This document shows, piece by piece, positions 32,932-44,540 of a stretch of DNA of 64,000 bases (position 1 is its first letter; every line of letters starts with the position of its first letter). A program made the translations under genes and the position numbers. Source of the stretch: Isoetes taiwanensis (lineage: Eukaryota > Streptophyta > Lycopodiopsida > Isoetales > Isoetaceae); the NCBI GenBank assembly GCA_021234155.1, contig JAJEKV010000020.1, positions 7,610,563 to 7,674,562 on the forward strand. Reading direction: 5' to 3'. The notes beneath the pieces are model-generated. The model worked only from the letters and a program-made list of their open reading frames with translations, did no database searches and was not told the DNA's origin.

Positions 32932-35900
32932 TTTTATTTTACGAAGTGTTCTTTACCTAGATAACGCAAGTGTAAGTAGCTAATAAATTGATGACAATTA
33001 CCATGCCTTTTTTTAATTCCTATTGCAACAATTTCTAGCGATTCATAGACATTTATGTGACTATGTAAGCGTAATAATGAATCCTATTTTAAAATCACGT
33101 ATCCTTAAGATGGACTTCATTATAAAAGCAAACTATTTAGTAGAATGTACTTTATTCCATACCTTTTTAATCAATGGAAGGATCCCCTGGTCAAGTTTTG
33201 GTAATTTGAATATTGAAGTCCAGCTTTCAAGATAAAATATGAAAAATAATAGCTAATAATTAGCTAATAACCAAAGTTGAAGGACAATAAGCTTCAATGC
33301 ATAGGAATTATATTTTTCTGGCCGATACAATCATATACATTGGAAATCAAATCTGTCAGAAGATGCATGCAACAAAACTTGTTAATGGTGTAACTGCTGG
33401 GTATTCCATGTCATTTTATTAATCGAGAAGCAAACCATCAATAAAGAATGCAGAACAAAAGGCCATGGAAGCATAGACAATGCAAAGCAAAGGCTACATG
33501 CATGCTAAGAATATTGTAAAGCCAAGAGCGCATAGAGAATGTAGAGGCGCAAACTTGACTTATGATGATTGTTGTTTCCACATGTTAAAAGGTTGACAAA
33601 AAAAAGGTTGAGAAAAAATTGGATGTGCCCTAATCATATATGAATACTGGTTCCCTTGTACCATTGGCTTTTACTGCACAAAGTCCCTCTTAATACCGTC
33701 GATCACATATGAGTATGGAAAGAAATAAGATACTGCGAGAATGCAAAATGCCAAGCCCATGTGCATAAAATTTGTATGAACAGGCGACATCTCGATTGTT
33801 GTAAACATTAACAGAGTACTATACCAAAGCGAAATAAACTATATGTATTTAACTGTCACAAAGCCATATGATTCAAAGCAGATTTTTTTTTTTCAAATAG
33901 TAAATGTCAATGGAATAATATAAGAAGGCCATAAAAATTCTATATATTTAACATCAAAAATAAACTTTTCTATATTATATACAACAATCCTTACAAAATT
34001 TGAATTCTTCCAGTAATTTTTGCGTGAGCATTCTGCTAATTTTTGACGTTATGAAGCATCCTAGAATGGAAAATCTCTCCCTAAATATCTATGCAGATTA
34101 ATGACTGAGCATAGCATTATCTAGGCAAATTCTTTGTGTTCTTTTGCATTCTTTAACTTGCCCTTGTGATGGAAGACTCCGTATAAGCTATTTAGTTTTC
34201 AATGCGAATTTGTCCGTCTCTATCCCCATTTAGTTGATACCTTGACACCTGAAGCTAGAAGTAACCCAAAATGCTTGAAAATTGCAAAATTATAGATTAA
34301 TCAAGCATAAATCTTTCTGACAACAAATATCAATATGCATCAATAATGGATGTAATAGAAATTGACAGACTTGGTCAATTAAACAACAATGCAGCTTTGC
34401 GTGATCTAATCAGCTTTCAGCATTACAATGACCCCAAACTTACAAGTCATACATTCGTCCGCAACAATATGTTCCACGAACCCTGGCACTTAAAATTTTT
34501 ATGCCGACGTGGCGAGGCCTTTGGCATTTTTAAGGGTCGGCCAATATTGGCTGGCCGTAACAAAAAACATTTGTGCCGAATGCTCACGTTTCGCCACGTG
34601 GAGAAGCATTCCCCGTGAAACTCTGTTTGCCGATCTAACCAAGAGATTCATCAAGAGATTGATCTGGAATTCTGGCACCATGGGCTTCATTTTAACCAAT
34701 TTCTTCAATCAATTTGCTGTAAGTACTTTTCTGCTGGCTGCTGTAAGTACTTTCATGTTAGAACTGGCTGTACAAGGGCAGATATTAAGTTACAAACTAG
34801 AACATATCTAATCATAATCTGTAGCATCATGTTTTGTGGGCATCCAGTAAAATATTTAATGATATTATGAAGGCAACAAAACAGTAAGACATCGTATCAC
34901 ATGAAGGGCTTTAAGTCCTGGTAGTTTGCTGGAAGCAGAGTTCGTGTGCTTCTTATCAGACCAGGAATTCGACCTAGCAGTTTGGAGCTTATCGGGCATT
35001 AAGACTGTTAGGTTGTTGGCTAAGAAATGTAGTTCTGCATTAAGACTTCATGTTAGGTTGTTAGCTAACAAAATGTTAGGTTGTATGGATTTATCGATGT
35101 GCTACAACTGATGAAGCAAATAGAGGCTGACCACAAAGATCATGCTGACAGGTTAAATATGAGGCTGACTGTCTATCAATTGCTATAACATCCCAACTTT
35201 GAAGCCCTTGTCATTAATTGTCAGTATACTGCTTGAATCATAACATATTGTATCTCATATTGTATCTCATTATTTGGGGATCAATGTATGTAATGAATCC
35301 TGCTTGTAATGAATCCTGCTTGTATACTACTAAAACAACAGTAAAGTCAATGAGTTTAGCTGTCTCTTTCCAGCAGACTATGTTATTATTCCGTGCTTAG
35401 GAATTTTAGCTCTAGTTAACATTTTAGCTCTATGTTATGAGTCTCAAAATTTGAGGTGTCTTTCTGCTTCTCTTTCCTGTATGTTTCAAATTTGAATTAC
35501 TGTCTAGTTCATGGTCAAATTTGGCTTTATTTATTTCAGGAAAAGAACTATGAATTATGGGCCTTCAAGGTCATTATCATCTCAACACAAAACAAAAGAC
35601 TGTAACTTAGATCTTTATTTCCTGTCAATCAAGCCATTGCACTCTAGGAGTCAATTATTATCGAAGTGACTACAAAGGAAGAAAGCTTCCTTTCAAACTG
35701 CAGAATGACTATCTATCAATTGCTGTAAATAAGCAGCTCTGCTGACTGTACCATGCCAGGGGACATGATCTGGAACAGGTCCCTGTGCAAGAATGACATG
35801 ATCTGGAACAGGTCCCTGTGTAATTCGCATTTGTGTCAATAATTATACCTGCAGGGACAAATTTGCATTTGGTTTCTATCTTGTTACAAAAGCTTGGACC

Positions 35901-37264
35901 CAAATAATTGGACCTAATGTTATCATTTAGTTCAGTGTTGGGATGGACCATACGAATGTAGAGACTATTCAATAAGTATTCAAACACTGGCTTTTCATAA
36001 TCTTTATGCCAGAATCTTTATGCAGATTTACTTCTTTACGTTTTCTTGTGCATTACACTTCCTTGTTTTTGGCTTTAGGTATCACTACAACGTTGCAGAC
36101 AATAGACTTGCCCAACACTTCTTGCACAAACCTGTGGGCTTTGATAATGGATGCTGGAACAGGTTTTACTTCACAAGTTTATGAACTTTCTCAAGTGTTT
36201 CTGCACAAGGCAATTGCAAGATCAAGCAATGGGATCAAACAATGAGAGGAATGTCATGTTATAAGGCATTTATTATCTGAGTAAGTGAATGCTGTTGTCT
36301 CTATGTAGTGAGCGAAATTTGATGTTTTTCTATCACTGAAAGATATAGAATTTACTCTTTATCATTGCAGGAGAAATGGCCAAAGAACCTCTATATTGCA
36401 TCCATTAGCTATGGAATAACTGTTTTATAATGTGCAAGGCGTGCTGCATCCAGAATTGATTATGCAGTTTATGCATCGAGAAGCATATTATCTGTTGTTG
36501 AAATACGAGGCTGATTGTCTCCTAATCCACCACAAATAATAGTCTGGTTGTGACGTCCTTACAGTCGGATGAAAGTGTTGAATTGCATATCTGTCTTCGA
36601 TATGATGCCTTTTTTTGATGTATAATGGCATTCAAGCTCTGCCATGCTTTGACATCAATGTACAAGAGGAGTATTGTTAAAATCATGGGGAATAACGTTT
36701 TCACCACCAACTTGGTTATATTTTATTTATGTAGCCATTCTCTTCCCTAAGTTGCTGTGGTTGTTACTCACCTACAAAATGTGCTCGAACAGAGCAATTT
36801 TTTTCAAGCCATTCAAACAGCTTCTTTTGAATTGTCGCTCTTTGTTAACACTTCTTCTGCGAAAGGCAAGATTCAGGATAACTAAGGATAATTATCTTTC
36901 TCATATACAACCTTGTGTTTTGGATTAAGTTAACGATATTTCCACTGTTATGTCCTGAAGTTCAAATGAACCACAAGTATAATTGACTATTCCAACTTTC
37001 CTTCTTCTATGTCACCAGAATCAGTTCCAAGATTACATTCCCTGTCTTCTTTTGGAAGGAGAAACAAAAATGGCAAGGGAAGCAACGATGATGCATTGCA
37101 TAGCAGGATCAACATTGCCAATTCGCCAATTTGTCTTTGATTTGTCAATTCGCCACCATTTCTCTTTGATTTGATCGAATCCCTTTCTCTTTTCGGTTCA
37201 AGGTTTTCCTCTTCGTTGAGGTTTTCGTTTTTGTTAAGGATATTACGTGGCAAACTACGTGGTA
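32932..37264. other. Helitron region between Rep start and 5' end
   Basis: About 4.3 kb without a recognised gene. Short frames (for example 34346-34618) match nothing I know. It contains an imperfect inverted repeat at about 34503-34607 (CGACGTGGCGA against TCGCCACGTGG), TGTAAGTACTTT repeated near 34720-34755, and the 26-bp duplication at 35762-35820. Captured gene pieces cannot be excluded. Confidence 0.45.
35762..35820. repeat. 26-bp direct repeat, two copies
   Basis: GACATGATCTGGAACAGGTC... at 35762-35787 and 35795-35820, identical. Confidence 0.9.
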
Positions 37265-37446
37265 TTAAATCATGGGAAAAACTACAATATACCCCTAACT
37301 TTTTGCAAAATTCACAACATACCCCTAACTTTTAGAAAATTCATGAAATGCCCCTAATGGCATTTTGTGAATTTTTAGAAAGTTAGGGGTATACTGTGAA
37401 TTTTACAAAAAGTTAAGGGTATTTTGTAGTTTTCCCCTTAAATCAT
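37265..37446. mobile_element. Mutator-type foldback MITE, 164 bp
   Basis: The element at 37274-37437 is nearly a complete hairpin: GGGAAAAACTACAATATACC at the left pairs with the reverse complement of the right end (GGGGAAAACTACAAAATACC), and pairing continues inward for about 75 bp per arm. The 9-bp direct repeat TTAAATCAT flanks it (37265-37273 and 37438-37446), the size made by Mutator-like transposases. Confidence 0.88.
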
Positions 37447-37922
37447 TGAAGTGCCATTGTCCGTCGAATGATACCCTACAAAAAACCTAATCATTTTGCG
37501 TGACTTTAATGCCACGTAATTAATAGACATCAGTCGTAGTGGAATCTCACCCTGAATGAAAGAAATACTCGGAATAAATTCTAAAAGTTGTACTCAAAGA
37601 CACAGCAAACAAACAAATGTTCTTCTTTTACCTACAATATTATCTTACCAAATTTCCTTTTCCTGGTACCAGGTTGCAACCAAGCTAAATCCAATTCGGA
37701 TTATGGAGTGTATACAATCAAATCCGATGCCTATGTTACGCATCCCACCCTTTTGTTTGGCAACACACAGCCCAACATTTTTAGATTTTCGTCGCACCTT
37801 TTAGGAAAGATTATTTTAGACGTCACACCCTTTCCTTTGCAAACACACATATCCACGTGGCACAATCTAAGCCATCAATCAAGGCGGAGGAACAAACGGA
37901 CAAATCTGGGCCGTCCGGCGGC
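37447..37922. other. Helitron 5' subterminal region
   Basis: Non-coding, becoming GC-rich toward 37900 (GGGCCGTCCGGCGG). Such GC-rich 5' subterminal sequence is common in plant Helitrons. Confidence 0.4.
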
Positions 37923-38666
37923 ACGCAGGGACATTGGCGCGATCTCAGCCGTCGATCGGGCAGACAGACCGACACCACGGTTTTATTTTATAATATAGGA
38001 TATATTGTTTATTTGTGTATTCCTTGCATTTTTACTAGTATATTTCTCTTGTTGTCTTGTAGATTCAGATAACACGATGACAATATGCTATATAAAAATA
38101 GTGCATGAAATGAAAGTTGATTTAGAGATTCTGCTTTAGCCTGGCTAAACCTGCCCAGCACTTGAAAAGGCATTGGGAAGAATATTGCATCGCACGATTT
38201 GCCCGATGAACTATGCAATAGGACAAACAAATGCCTTATGTTTGCAGTGCTCACTCTAAACTTCTTCAGGAATATCTTGATGGACGCAGGGACATTGGCG
38301 CGATCTCAGCCGTCGATCGGGCGGACAGACCGACACCACGGTTTTATTTTATAATATAGAATATGTTGTTTATTTGTGTATTCCTTGCATTTTTACTAGT
38401 ATATTTCTCTTGTTGTCTTGTAGATTCAGACAACACGACAATATGCTATATAAAAATAGTGCATGAAATGAAAGTTGATTTAGAGATTCTGCTTTAGCTT
38501 GGCTAAACCTGCCCAGCACTTGAAAAGGCATTGGGAAGAATATTGCATCGCACGATTTGGCCGATGAACTATTGCATCGCACGATTTGGCCGATGAACTA
38601 TGCAATAGGACAAATGCCTTATGTTTGCAGTGCTCACTCTAAACTTCTTCAGGAATATCTTGATGG
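37923..38666. repeat. Tandem duplication of the Helitron 5' end plus flank
   Basis: Unit 1 (37923-38283, 361 bp) holds 78 bp of the Helitron 5' end, the terminus at 38000 and 283 bp of host flank. Unit 2 (38284-38666) repeats all of it with small changes, including a second, mutated terminus near 38361 and an extra internal 29-bp duplication (38542-38570 and 38571-38599). Confidence 0.92.
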
Positions 38667-38682
38667 TTTCCTCAAACTCTAT

Positions 38683-38740
38683 GAATGCACATGCCTTGGC
38701 TCAAGTTAAAAGAATGCACATGCCTTGGCTCAAGTTAAAA
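38683..38740. repeat. 29-bp tandem duplication
   Basis: GAATGCACATGCCTTGGCTC... twice without change. Confidence 0.9.
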
Positions 38741-39458
38741 CAACCTGGATTGCTCTTTCTTGACATCTTGCTATGTTATCTTGCCTCATTCTGGTGCCCC
38801 TGAGGATATAATTAAGGATTCTAAACCCTTCAACATTCACCCACACACTAAGATTGTAAGCCACTCCTAATGTTCATAACAACCTTCTAATCCCATTTTC
38901 CCCTTTCTTCCTTGTGATCTTCACGCCCTTGACCCTTCCATCCTGGATTCTTGTTCATTTGCATTTTGATTCTAGAGTTGGGGTAACTCGTCATAAATTT
39001 TTCTCTTGCATAAACAATGTCTAGATTGCCCACATTATATTGTGTCTCGGCACTTCAAAGGGCCACCTATGGATGTCTTTGCCTGGAAAATTCTACCATT
39101 TGCTTCTTGACGGGTCCTTAATTCAGAATTTTCTCTTTCCCTTGCCTTTATGCTTCTCTCTCTTTGACAACAATTAAGGCCACGCCCATTCGCTACTCTG
39201 TCCTACCAAATGCCCAGCTAACAAATTCTTTTTCTTGCAGCGTTGACGAAATTTGTGGATGCTTTAATTGTTTGTATGTGATTCTACCATATAGCCAGTA
39301 TCTAATGGTTGATTCAGGATCCCAGAACTCCTGGATGCCAGAAATACTGAACTCACTATCCTTGTCAAGGATGTCAAGCATTTGAGTTCAGTCCATTGTC
39401 CAAACTCTTCTCGCCATTGAAGTGGCTGCTCTTGAGGAATTCACCTATATACAATATG

Positions 39459-39487
39459 GATAGCCTATGAAATACCCATAGGCTATC
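39459..39487. other. 11-bp-stem hairpin
   Basis: GATAGCCTATG, 7-nt loop, CATAGGCTATC: a perfect stem. No flanking T-run or gene suggests a role. Confidence 0.7.
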
Positions 39488-40904
39488 TATATTTTATGGA
39501 TACCCAAAGCTATTAAATATCCCACAAGCCACCTGCATTTCAAGGATGCCCAAAGCTATAAGGACGCAGTGTTCTCTTTCAGTTTTGAGTATGCGAATGA
39601 ATGACTCGATGCCAACAAATCTAAATAGAAGTTCTTTTAGAAGTTGGCGGAGGTTTTGTGTGTATGTGCAGACGAAAAGCATGAAACTCCTCTCTTTGGT
39701 TTTTATACCATTCCTAATTTTATTTTGGGCGCCTTTTTTTAACTTGAACTGTGAGGCTTTTCTAGTAATAGCGTTGCTTGTTCATAACTCCATAATAATT
39801 CCTAATAACAAGTTTACCAGTACGCATTTATATGCTTCTTGCAGTGCTTTTATGACCTTATAAAGTGTTTTGTTGAGCTATAATGCGGAAACTGTGGTGG
39901 TTTTGACATCTGAAAAGACTTCATGAAGTGACTTTCTTATATGTATATCAATCATAATATCGATGTGATACAAGCCATATTCCTTGCTTTATTAGCAAAC
40001 ATTTAGAATTTCTCCTGTAGGTTCTCTTTTGAACTTCATTGAGGCATGTTAAGCCTACAAGAGAAATAATATTCATATGTACTAACGGACAAAACAAACT
40101 TTTGCTCCATTTGGTGCAGCCATTTAATGCTATGGTTAGGATGCAGCCTGCAGCCGACCCTTTATGTTATGAGTTCATGGAAGAAAAGTTGATATGCATA
40201 ATAATCACATCTTATGCATCAGGTCCAAAGAATGGCATGTTATCAATGTTATCTGACAAAAGAAAATGATGCCCTTTTGTAGATTCAAAGACTGGGAATA
40301 TTACAATTATTGTTTGCAGATGACGTGTTCTTTGAAATACATCGTCCATCATTGGAATCAACCCATTCTTCAAATTTCAACATCTTTGCCTATTCTCCCT
40401 AATACTGCTTAGGGCAATGCGTGATGTTGTTTCCACATGATTTATACAACATGAACATGAGCCTCTATGTATGTCTTCACATTGTAAATTATAGGTGCAA
40501 TAAATAGTTGTTCTTCTCTAGTTTTATCTTATAGAGATTTCTTTTGCATGCTCAGTGTTCTTGCCTAATAAACCATTGCTTAGCCCAACCCTATAGTTGC
40601 TAGGTAACGTAGCTTGATGGGTTAATGTGATATAGTATTTGACACAATGCTTCAGCTTTTAGTAGGAAGCATTGGTAGATCAATCGTGCATCACCCTTCT
40701 TCTTCTAAAAACAATGGATTGTTATCTAATGCTCCAAACGCATAGATTTAACATATTAAGGTAGGCACTTAACTCTTGTAGAAATAGCCATGTTTAATAA
40801 TGCTCTACTTTGAGATGTTTCCATTAATGTGAAAAGAATGCTTTAACCTCCTCCAGACTTATTGTTCTTTAACTTACTGTAGTATATCATCACTTGGCCA
40901 TCCT

Positions 40905-41067
40905 GTAAGCAACTGCTTCAACCTATTTGGTCTACCCATGTACTAAGCTTTGTTTAGTACGCTCTGTTCACTAAAATAGTTCATCATGTGAGTAACTAGT
41001 TCAGCCTTCTTTGGTCTATCCATCTACTAGGCTTTGTTTAGTACGCTCTGCTCACTAAAATAGTTCA
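40905..41067. repeat. Duplicated segment, period about 85 bp
   Basis: TGGTCTACCCATGTACTAAG... and TGGTCTATCCATCTACTAGG... each run into GCTTTGTTTAGTACGCTCTG and CACTAAAATAGTTCA. Confidence 0.8.
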
Positions 41068-42484
41068 ATTGTTCAGAACATAATCTTTATCCCCAGTTTC
41101 ACACATTGGCACAACTAGGTGTGATAGCTACCTAGAAAGCTCTACTAGTTTACCACCCAATTCAACTCTTCAAAGATAAGTTTGCAAATAATACCATTGC
41201 AATTTGCCCCAGAAATTATATCACATAGCACATTCAACATAAACATGGGTCTAAAATTTTGCCGCAAATTCAAGAGTGTTGCAGAATTCTACATGGTTGT
41301 TAAATCATGTGTATTGGCCTTCGTCTAAAAAGCAAATATTTTGGAGAAATGACGCAAGTCATCACAATGCAGCACATGGCAGACAAACAGAATTACATTC
41401 ATTATTATTAAATCTTCAATTTCTCCCTTCAGCTCTTGCTTTCCCAGTATGCTTTTAAAAGCAGATACTATTAGGTGGATCAAAGGCTCTTTGCAACAGG
41501 GTCCCATCCTCTCAGACATGAGAAGTGCTGACAGGGGATTATGGTGCCCTGTAAATAGTTATGCACGTGTAATTTATTGGTCTTTGCCATTAGCAGCCAC
41601 ACTAACGGACAATTACCATGATCTTTGGACAAGTTTAGGCATTTAAATCGTGAAAATTCAAACAATGAGGCAGTTGTAAGATCCTAAAATGAAAATAGCA
41701 ACCTCAACGATGGGAAGAACTACAAAAATGAGAAAAGACCTTACACCAGGTGTCAAACTTATTGGCATTTGGCACCCACCTGATGTTAACTGAGTTCATG
41801 AAATTGATAAGTCAAAGAGACATGAGAAGCTAGAAACTCAAACAATCCAATCACTCTATAGATATTTAGATTTCTGCATTCCATAAACTTTTCTATACAA
41901 TCCAGAGGTGGTTTTCCAGAACACCTCAATCATTTCCACTAACAATAATCCGTTCTGATTTTAACCCTGTAAATGCAAAGCATGAAGTACCATTACAAAA
42001 CTTATGGACGATGAAGCAAAAAGTTTCCATTTTGGAGTACGTTTACCTGATCTTAGAAGAGAGTTCCATTGCAGAGCCTGATTGCTTTCGATCATTTATC
42101 ATTTCCAGTGATAATACAACTATGGCAGCCAAGCTTATATGTTAGCCCCTACTCCAAAGTGAAGAGCAGCTTCAAGCCATCATTCAGCTTCTGTACCAGT
42201 CGTTCCAAGACATGGAACACCACCTTATGATGCTAGCAATGGCAAAGCATATGCTATTCGGTGATGTCAGACCAAAAAGGACCAAGCGCAATAGATAATA
42301 CATTGAAAAGGAAGTGTATATCTTCTTCTACATTTATAAGCCCTGCAGTGGTTGGCTAATCTCGTAGCTTTTCTCTATGCCAAGGGATAGAGCAAAATCC
42401 TGACAGAAAAATTTGTACATTGTACAAAAGTGAAACATCGTATGGCAGATTGGCATGGATCAATTTGTCAAAAGCAAGGACCAT

Positions 42485-44540
42485 TTAAGAGCCTGTTATT
42501 GTTGATGCCAAGACATTCATTTGGTCCTTGTCATCCTCCACCGAAAGCCCCAACCTTGTAGTATCTTTTCCAAATGCTGCTAGGAGCAAGGCTTCAGCAC
42601 GCCCTACAAACAATCAAGTTGCCCATTGAAACGAAATTATTCTTGAATCCATGCATGCCTATTAAATTAGTATATCTTTCAGCTTATCAAATTATGATTA
42701 CCTACCATGATCTTTCTTCCTCGTCAGCTGTGGAGACAAAGATGGAAACAATGATGTTGCAAGTGCACGGCTGTCGTCCTGACAAACATATTAATCAAGG
42801 TAAGCTTTGGAAATATTTACTATTAAATTCTACAAAACAATGTCTTGAAGCAGGGACTGCATAAATAAAATTTACTTCAATAAACTCAACGACATTTTAT
42901 CACAGGAAAAACTGTGTAAAACTGCCATAGAACTTTCTGTCACACATGTTTGAACATTTCTCTAATATAGATACCTCTCCAACTTAAGGTCATAGGTGGA
43001 GATTGCAACATCTACGACCTTAAATCATGCCATCTTCAGTGCCAACAACCCGCATCATTCTCTGGCAGTTCTACGGAAAAAAGCTTCATTGAAAAAAAAT
43101 GCACTCTCAAAATAAAAGAACAAAAGGATTCATCTCGTATTTCCACATCCTGGTCTCCATTGGAGTAACAAAAAGAGGATCTGCCACTAGCAAATTCAGT
43201 TTCTAAACATTATCCAGAACACTGGTTATGAAGGAATTTCCTCCAATGCTGTGTCTGGTTGTAAAAGCTTTACACAGGTGAACCATCATTACCTTAGTAA
43301 AGAGGTCCCCTTTTAATCGCATTGCAGATTTCCATGTATTTGAAGGCACGGGTATGACAGAAATTCCAGATCCCAACAAGCACCCAATCCATAAACCATA
43401 GTTGAACCCTGTACTCCACCATCCCTGCATAATAATTTAGTTAAAGAAATGACATCCATTTTTAATGTAATTAATATAATTAAGAACCTCATTTCTTGAT
43501 TGAGTACCTGTTTGCCATCCAAAGGTAAAGGCATGCCTTGTTCAACATAAGCGATGGTCCCTATTACCAACAACCAGAGGTTTGTATGAATGAACGAATG
43601 CTGTTTGCATGTTGCCATAAACACAGCATTTAGAAAAAACTAGAACTTTGAATTTGAACCCTCGGACTCTTAAACAGATTCCAAAACAGCCAATAATCTC
43701 AGGACAGTCCACCACATACTTTATTTCTTCTCCTTGTGTTCCTAATTAATGCCATCTATAAGTGGTACATTTCTAGAAGCATATCAGTTCTGCTCTCATT
43801 GAACAACATTATACCCACTTACCTGGTGGTGTGCCTAACTTTTTTAACAGAGTGGAGATCTTGCCAGCATCCAATCGCCTGCGTAGTCTACCAGAGATGT
43901 AGGTGTCCACTGATGGCGAGTCAATCACCTGGTGCGTATGAATAAGTAGATTCTTATAAGAACCACTAAACATGCACAATACCACATCAAAATGCGATAA
44001 TTACCTGAGCTTCTACTTTACTCCCTTCCATCGAAAGAATGGCTATTGCACCATGAACATCCGGGTCAATTCCAATCACAAAAGACCTAGTTAGACCCAA
44101 TGAACAGCTGTCCATATTACTGTCTGACGTCAAACTTCCAGGAGCTGATAAATCCGTCCAACTAGGGGCTTGCAATGAACAAAGCCATCCCTGTTTGGAT
44201 TGCCTAATTTTTTCAGTCGTACTCAATTTTGTCTTTGTTTTAGTCTTTGTTTCCACCTTTGTATTTGTCCTGGCTTTTATTTTTGTACTGGGTACTTGGA
44301 TTTTTGTTCTAACCTTCTCAAACAAGCCTATGCCAAGATTAAAAGCAAAGCTGTCAAGGCAAGCAGATGAACCAGGAAATGCATAAATAAAACTGGATTG
44401 AGTTGTAACTTACTGTTGGTACCTTCAGCAATCTTCGCCGGCTGAAGCTGGGTAAGAGTCTTAGAAAAAAAAGACATTCGCCTAGCTTGGAGGCATCCCA
44501 AAAGCCCTTTCATTGTCACATCCCATCCAACATTTGCCAT
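42485..44540 (-). CDS. MOC1: MOC1-type chloroplast Holliday junction resolvase, seven exons
   Basis: Exons on the minus strand: 44540-44423, 44327-44005, 43928-43823, 43559-43507, 43424-43293, 42778-42706 and 42603-42485 (TAA). All introns have GT...AG ends and phases that agree, giving 307 residues. Diagnostic pieces in order: [16 protein letters not shown] (first catalytic Asp), [28 protein letters not shown] (Glu), [39 protein letters not shown] and [16 protein letters not shown] (Asp/Glu pair of the RuvC-like fold). MOC1 cuts recombination junctions between plastid DNA molecules so that nucleoids separate. Residues before about 100 are Lys/Thr-rich and non-conserved, as in a transit region. 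An extra upstream exon at about 45186-44941 (ending in a GTAACA donor, phase compatible with an acceptor near 44555) could supply another N-terminus, so the start is uncertain. Confidence 0.9.

Larger units (their letters stand above)
12958..38000 (-). mobile_element. Helitron, 25 kb including nested insertions
   Basis: Read on the minus strand, the element starts TCCTATATTATAAAATAAAA at 38000 and ends with hairpin GCCCACC-AAC-GGTGGGC (12984-12968), AATTTT and CTAG at 12961-12958. The outside bases are A (complement of 38001) and T (complement of 12957), the host AT dinucleotide used by Helitrons. Between the ends lies a Rep-helicase gene in the same orientation. Removing the 12.2-kb TIR element and the 2.2-kb block in the helicase leaves about 10.6 kb, a normal size for an autonomous plant Helitron. 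The Rep-helicase has stops and frameshifts, so this copy looks inactive. The region between the 5' end and the Rep start is about 5 kb of sequence with no recognised cargo gene. Confidence 0.88.
38667..42484. other. Intergenic region
   Basis: No gene called. It contains a 29-bp tandem duplication (38683-38740), a hairpin (39459-39487) and a duplicated segment (40905-41067). Small frames at 39164-39385 and 39546-39863 have splice-like neighbours but no recognisable motif. Confidence 0.45.

Noticed and set aside
38283..38361. A second independent Helitron ending at about 38361
   Set aside because: The similarity continues for 280 bp into host flank, so it is a tandem duplication of the first end.
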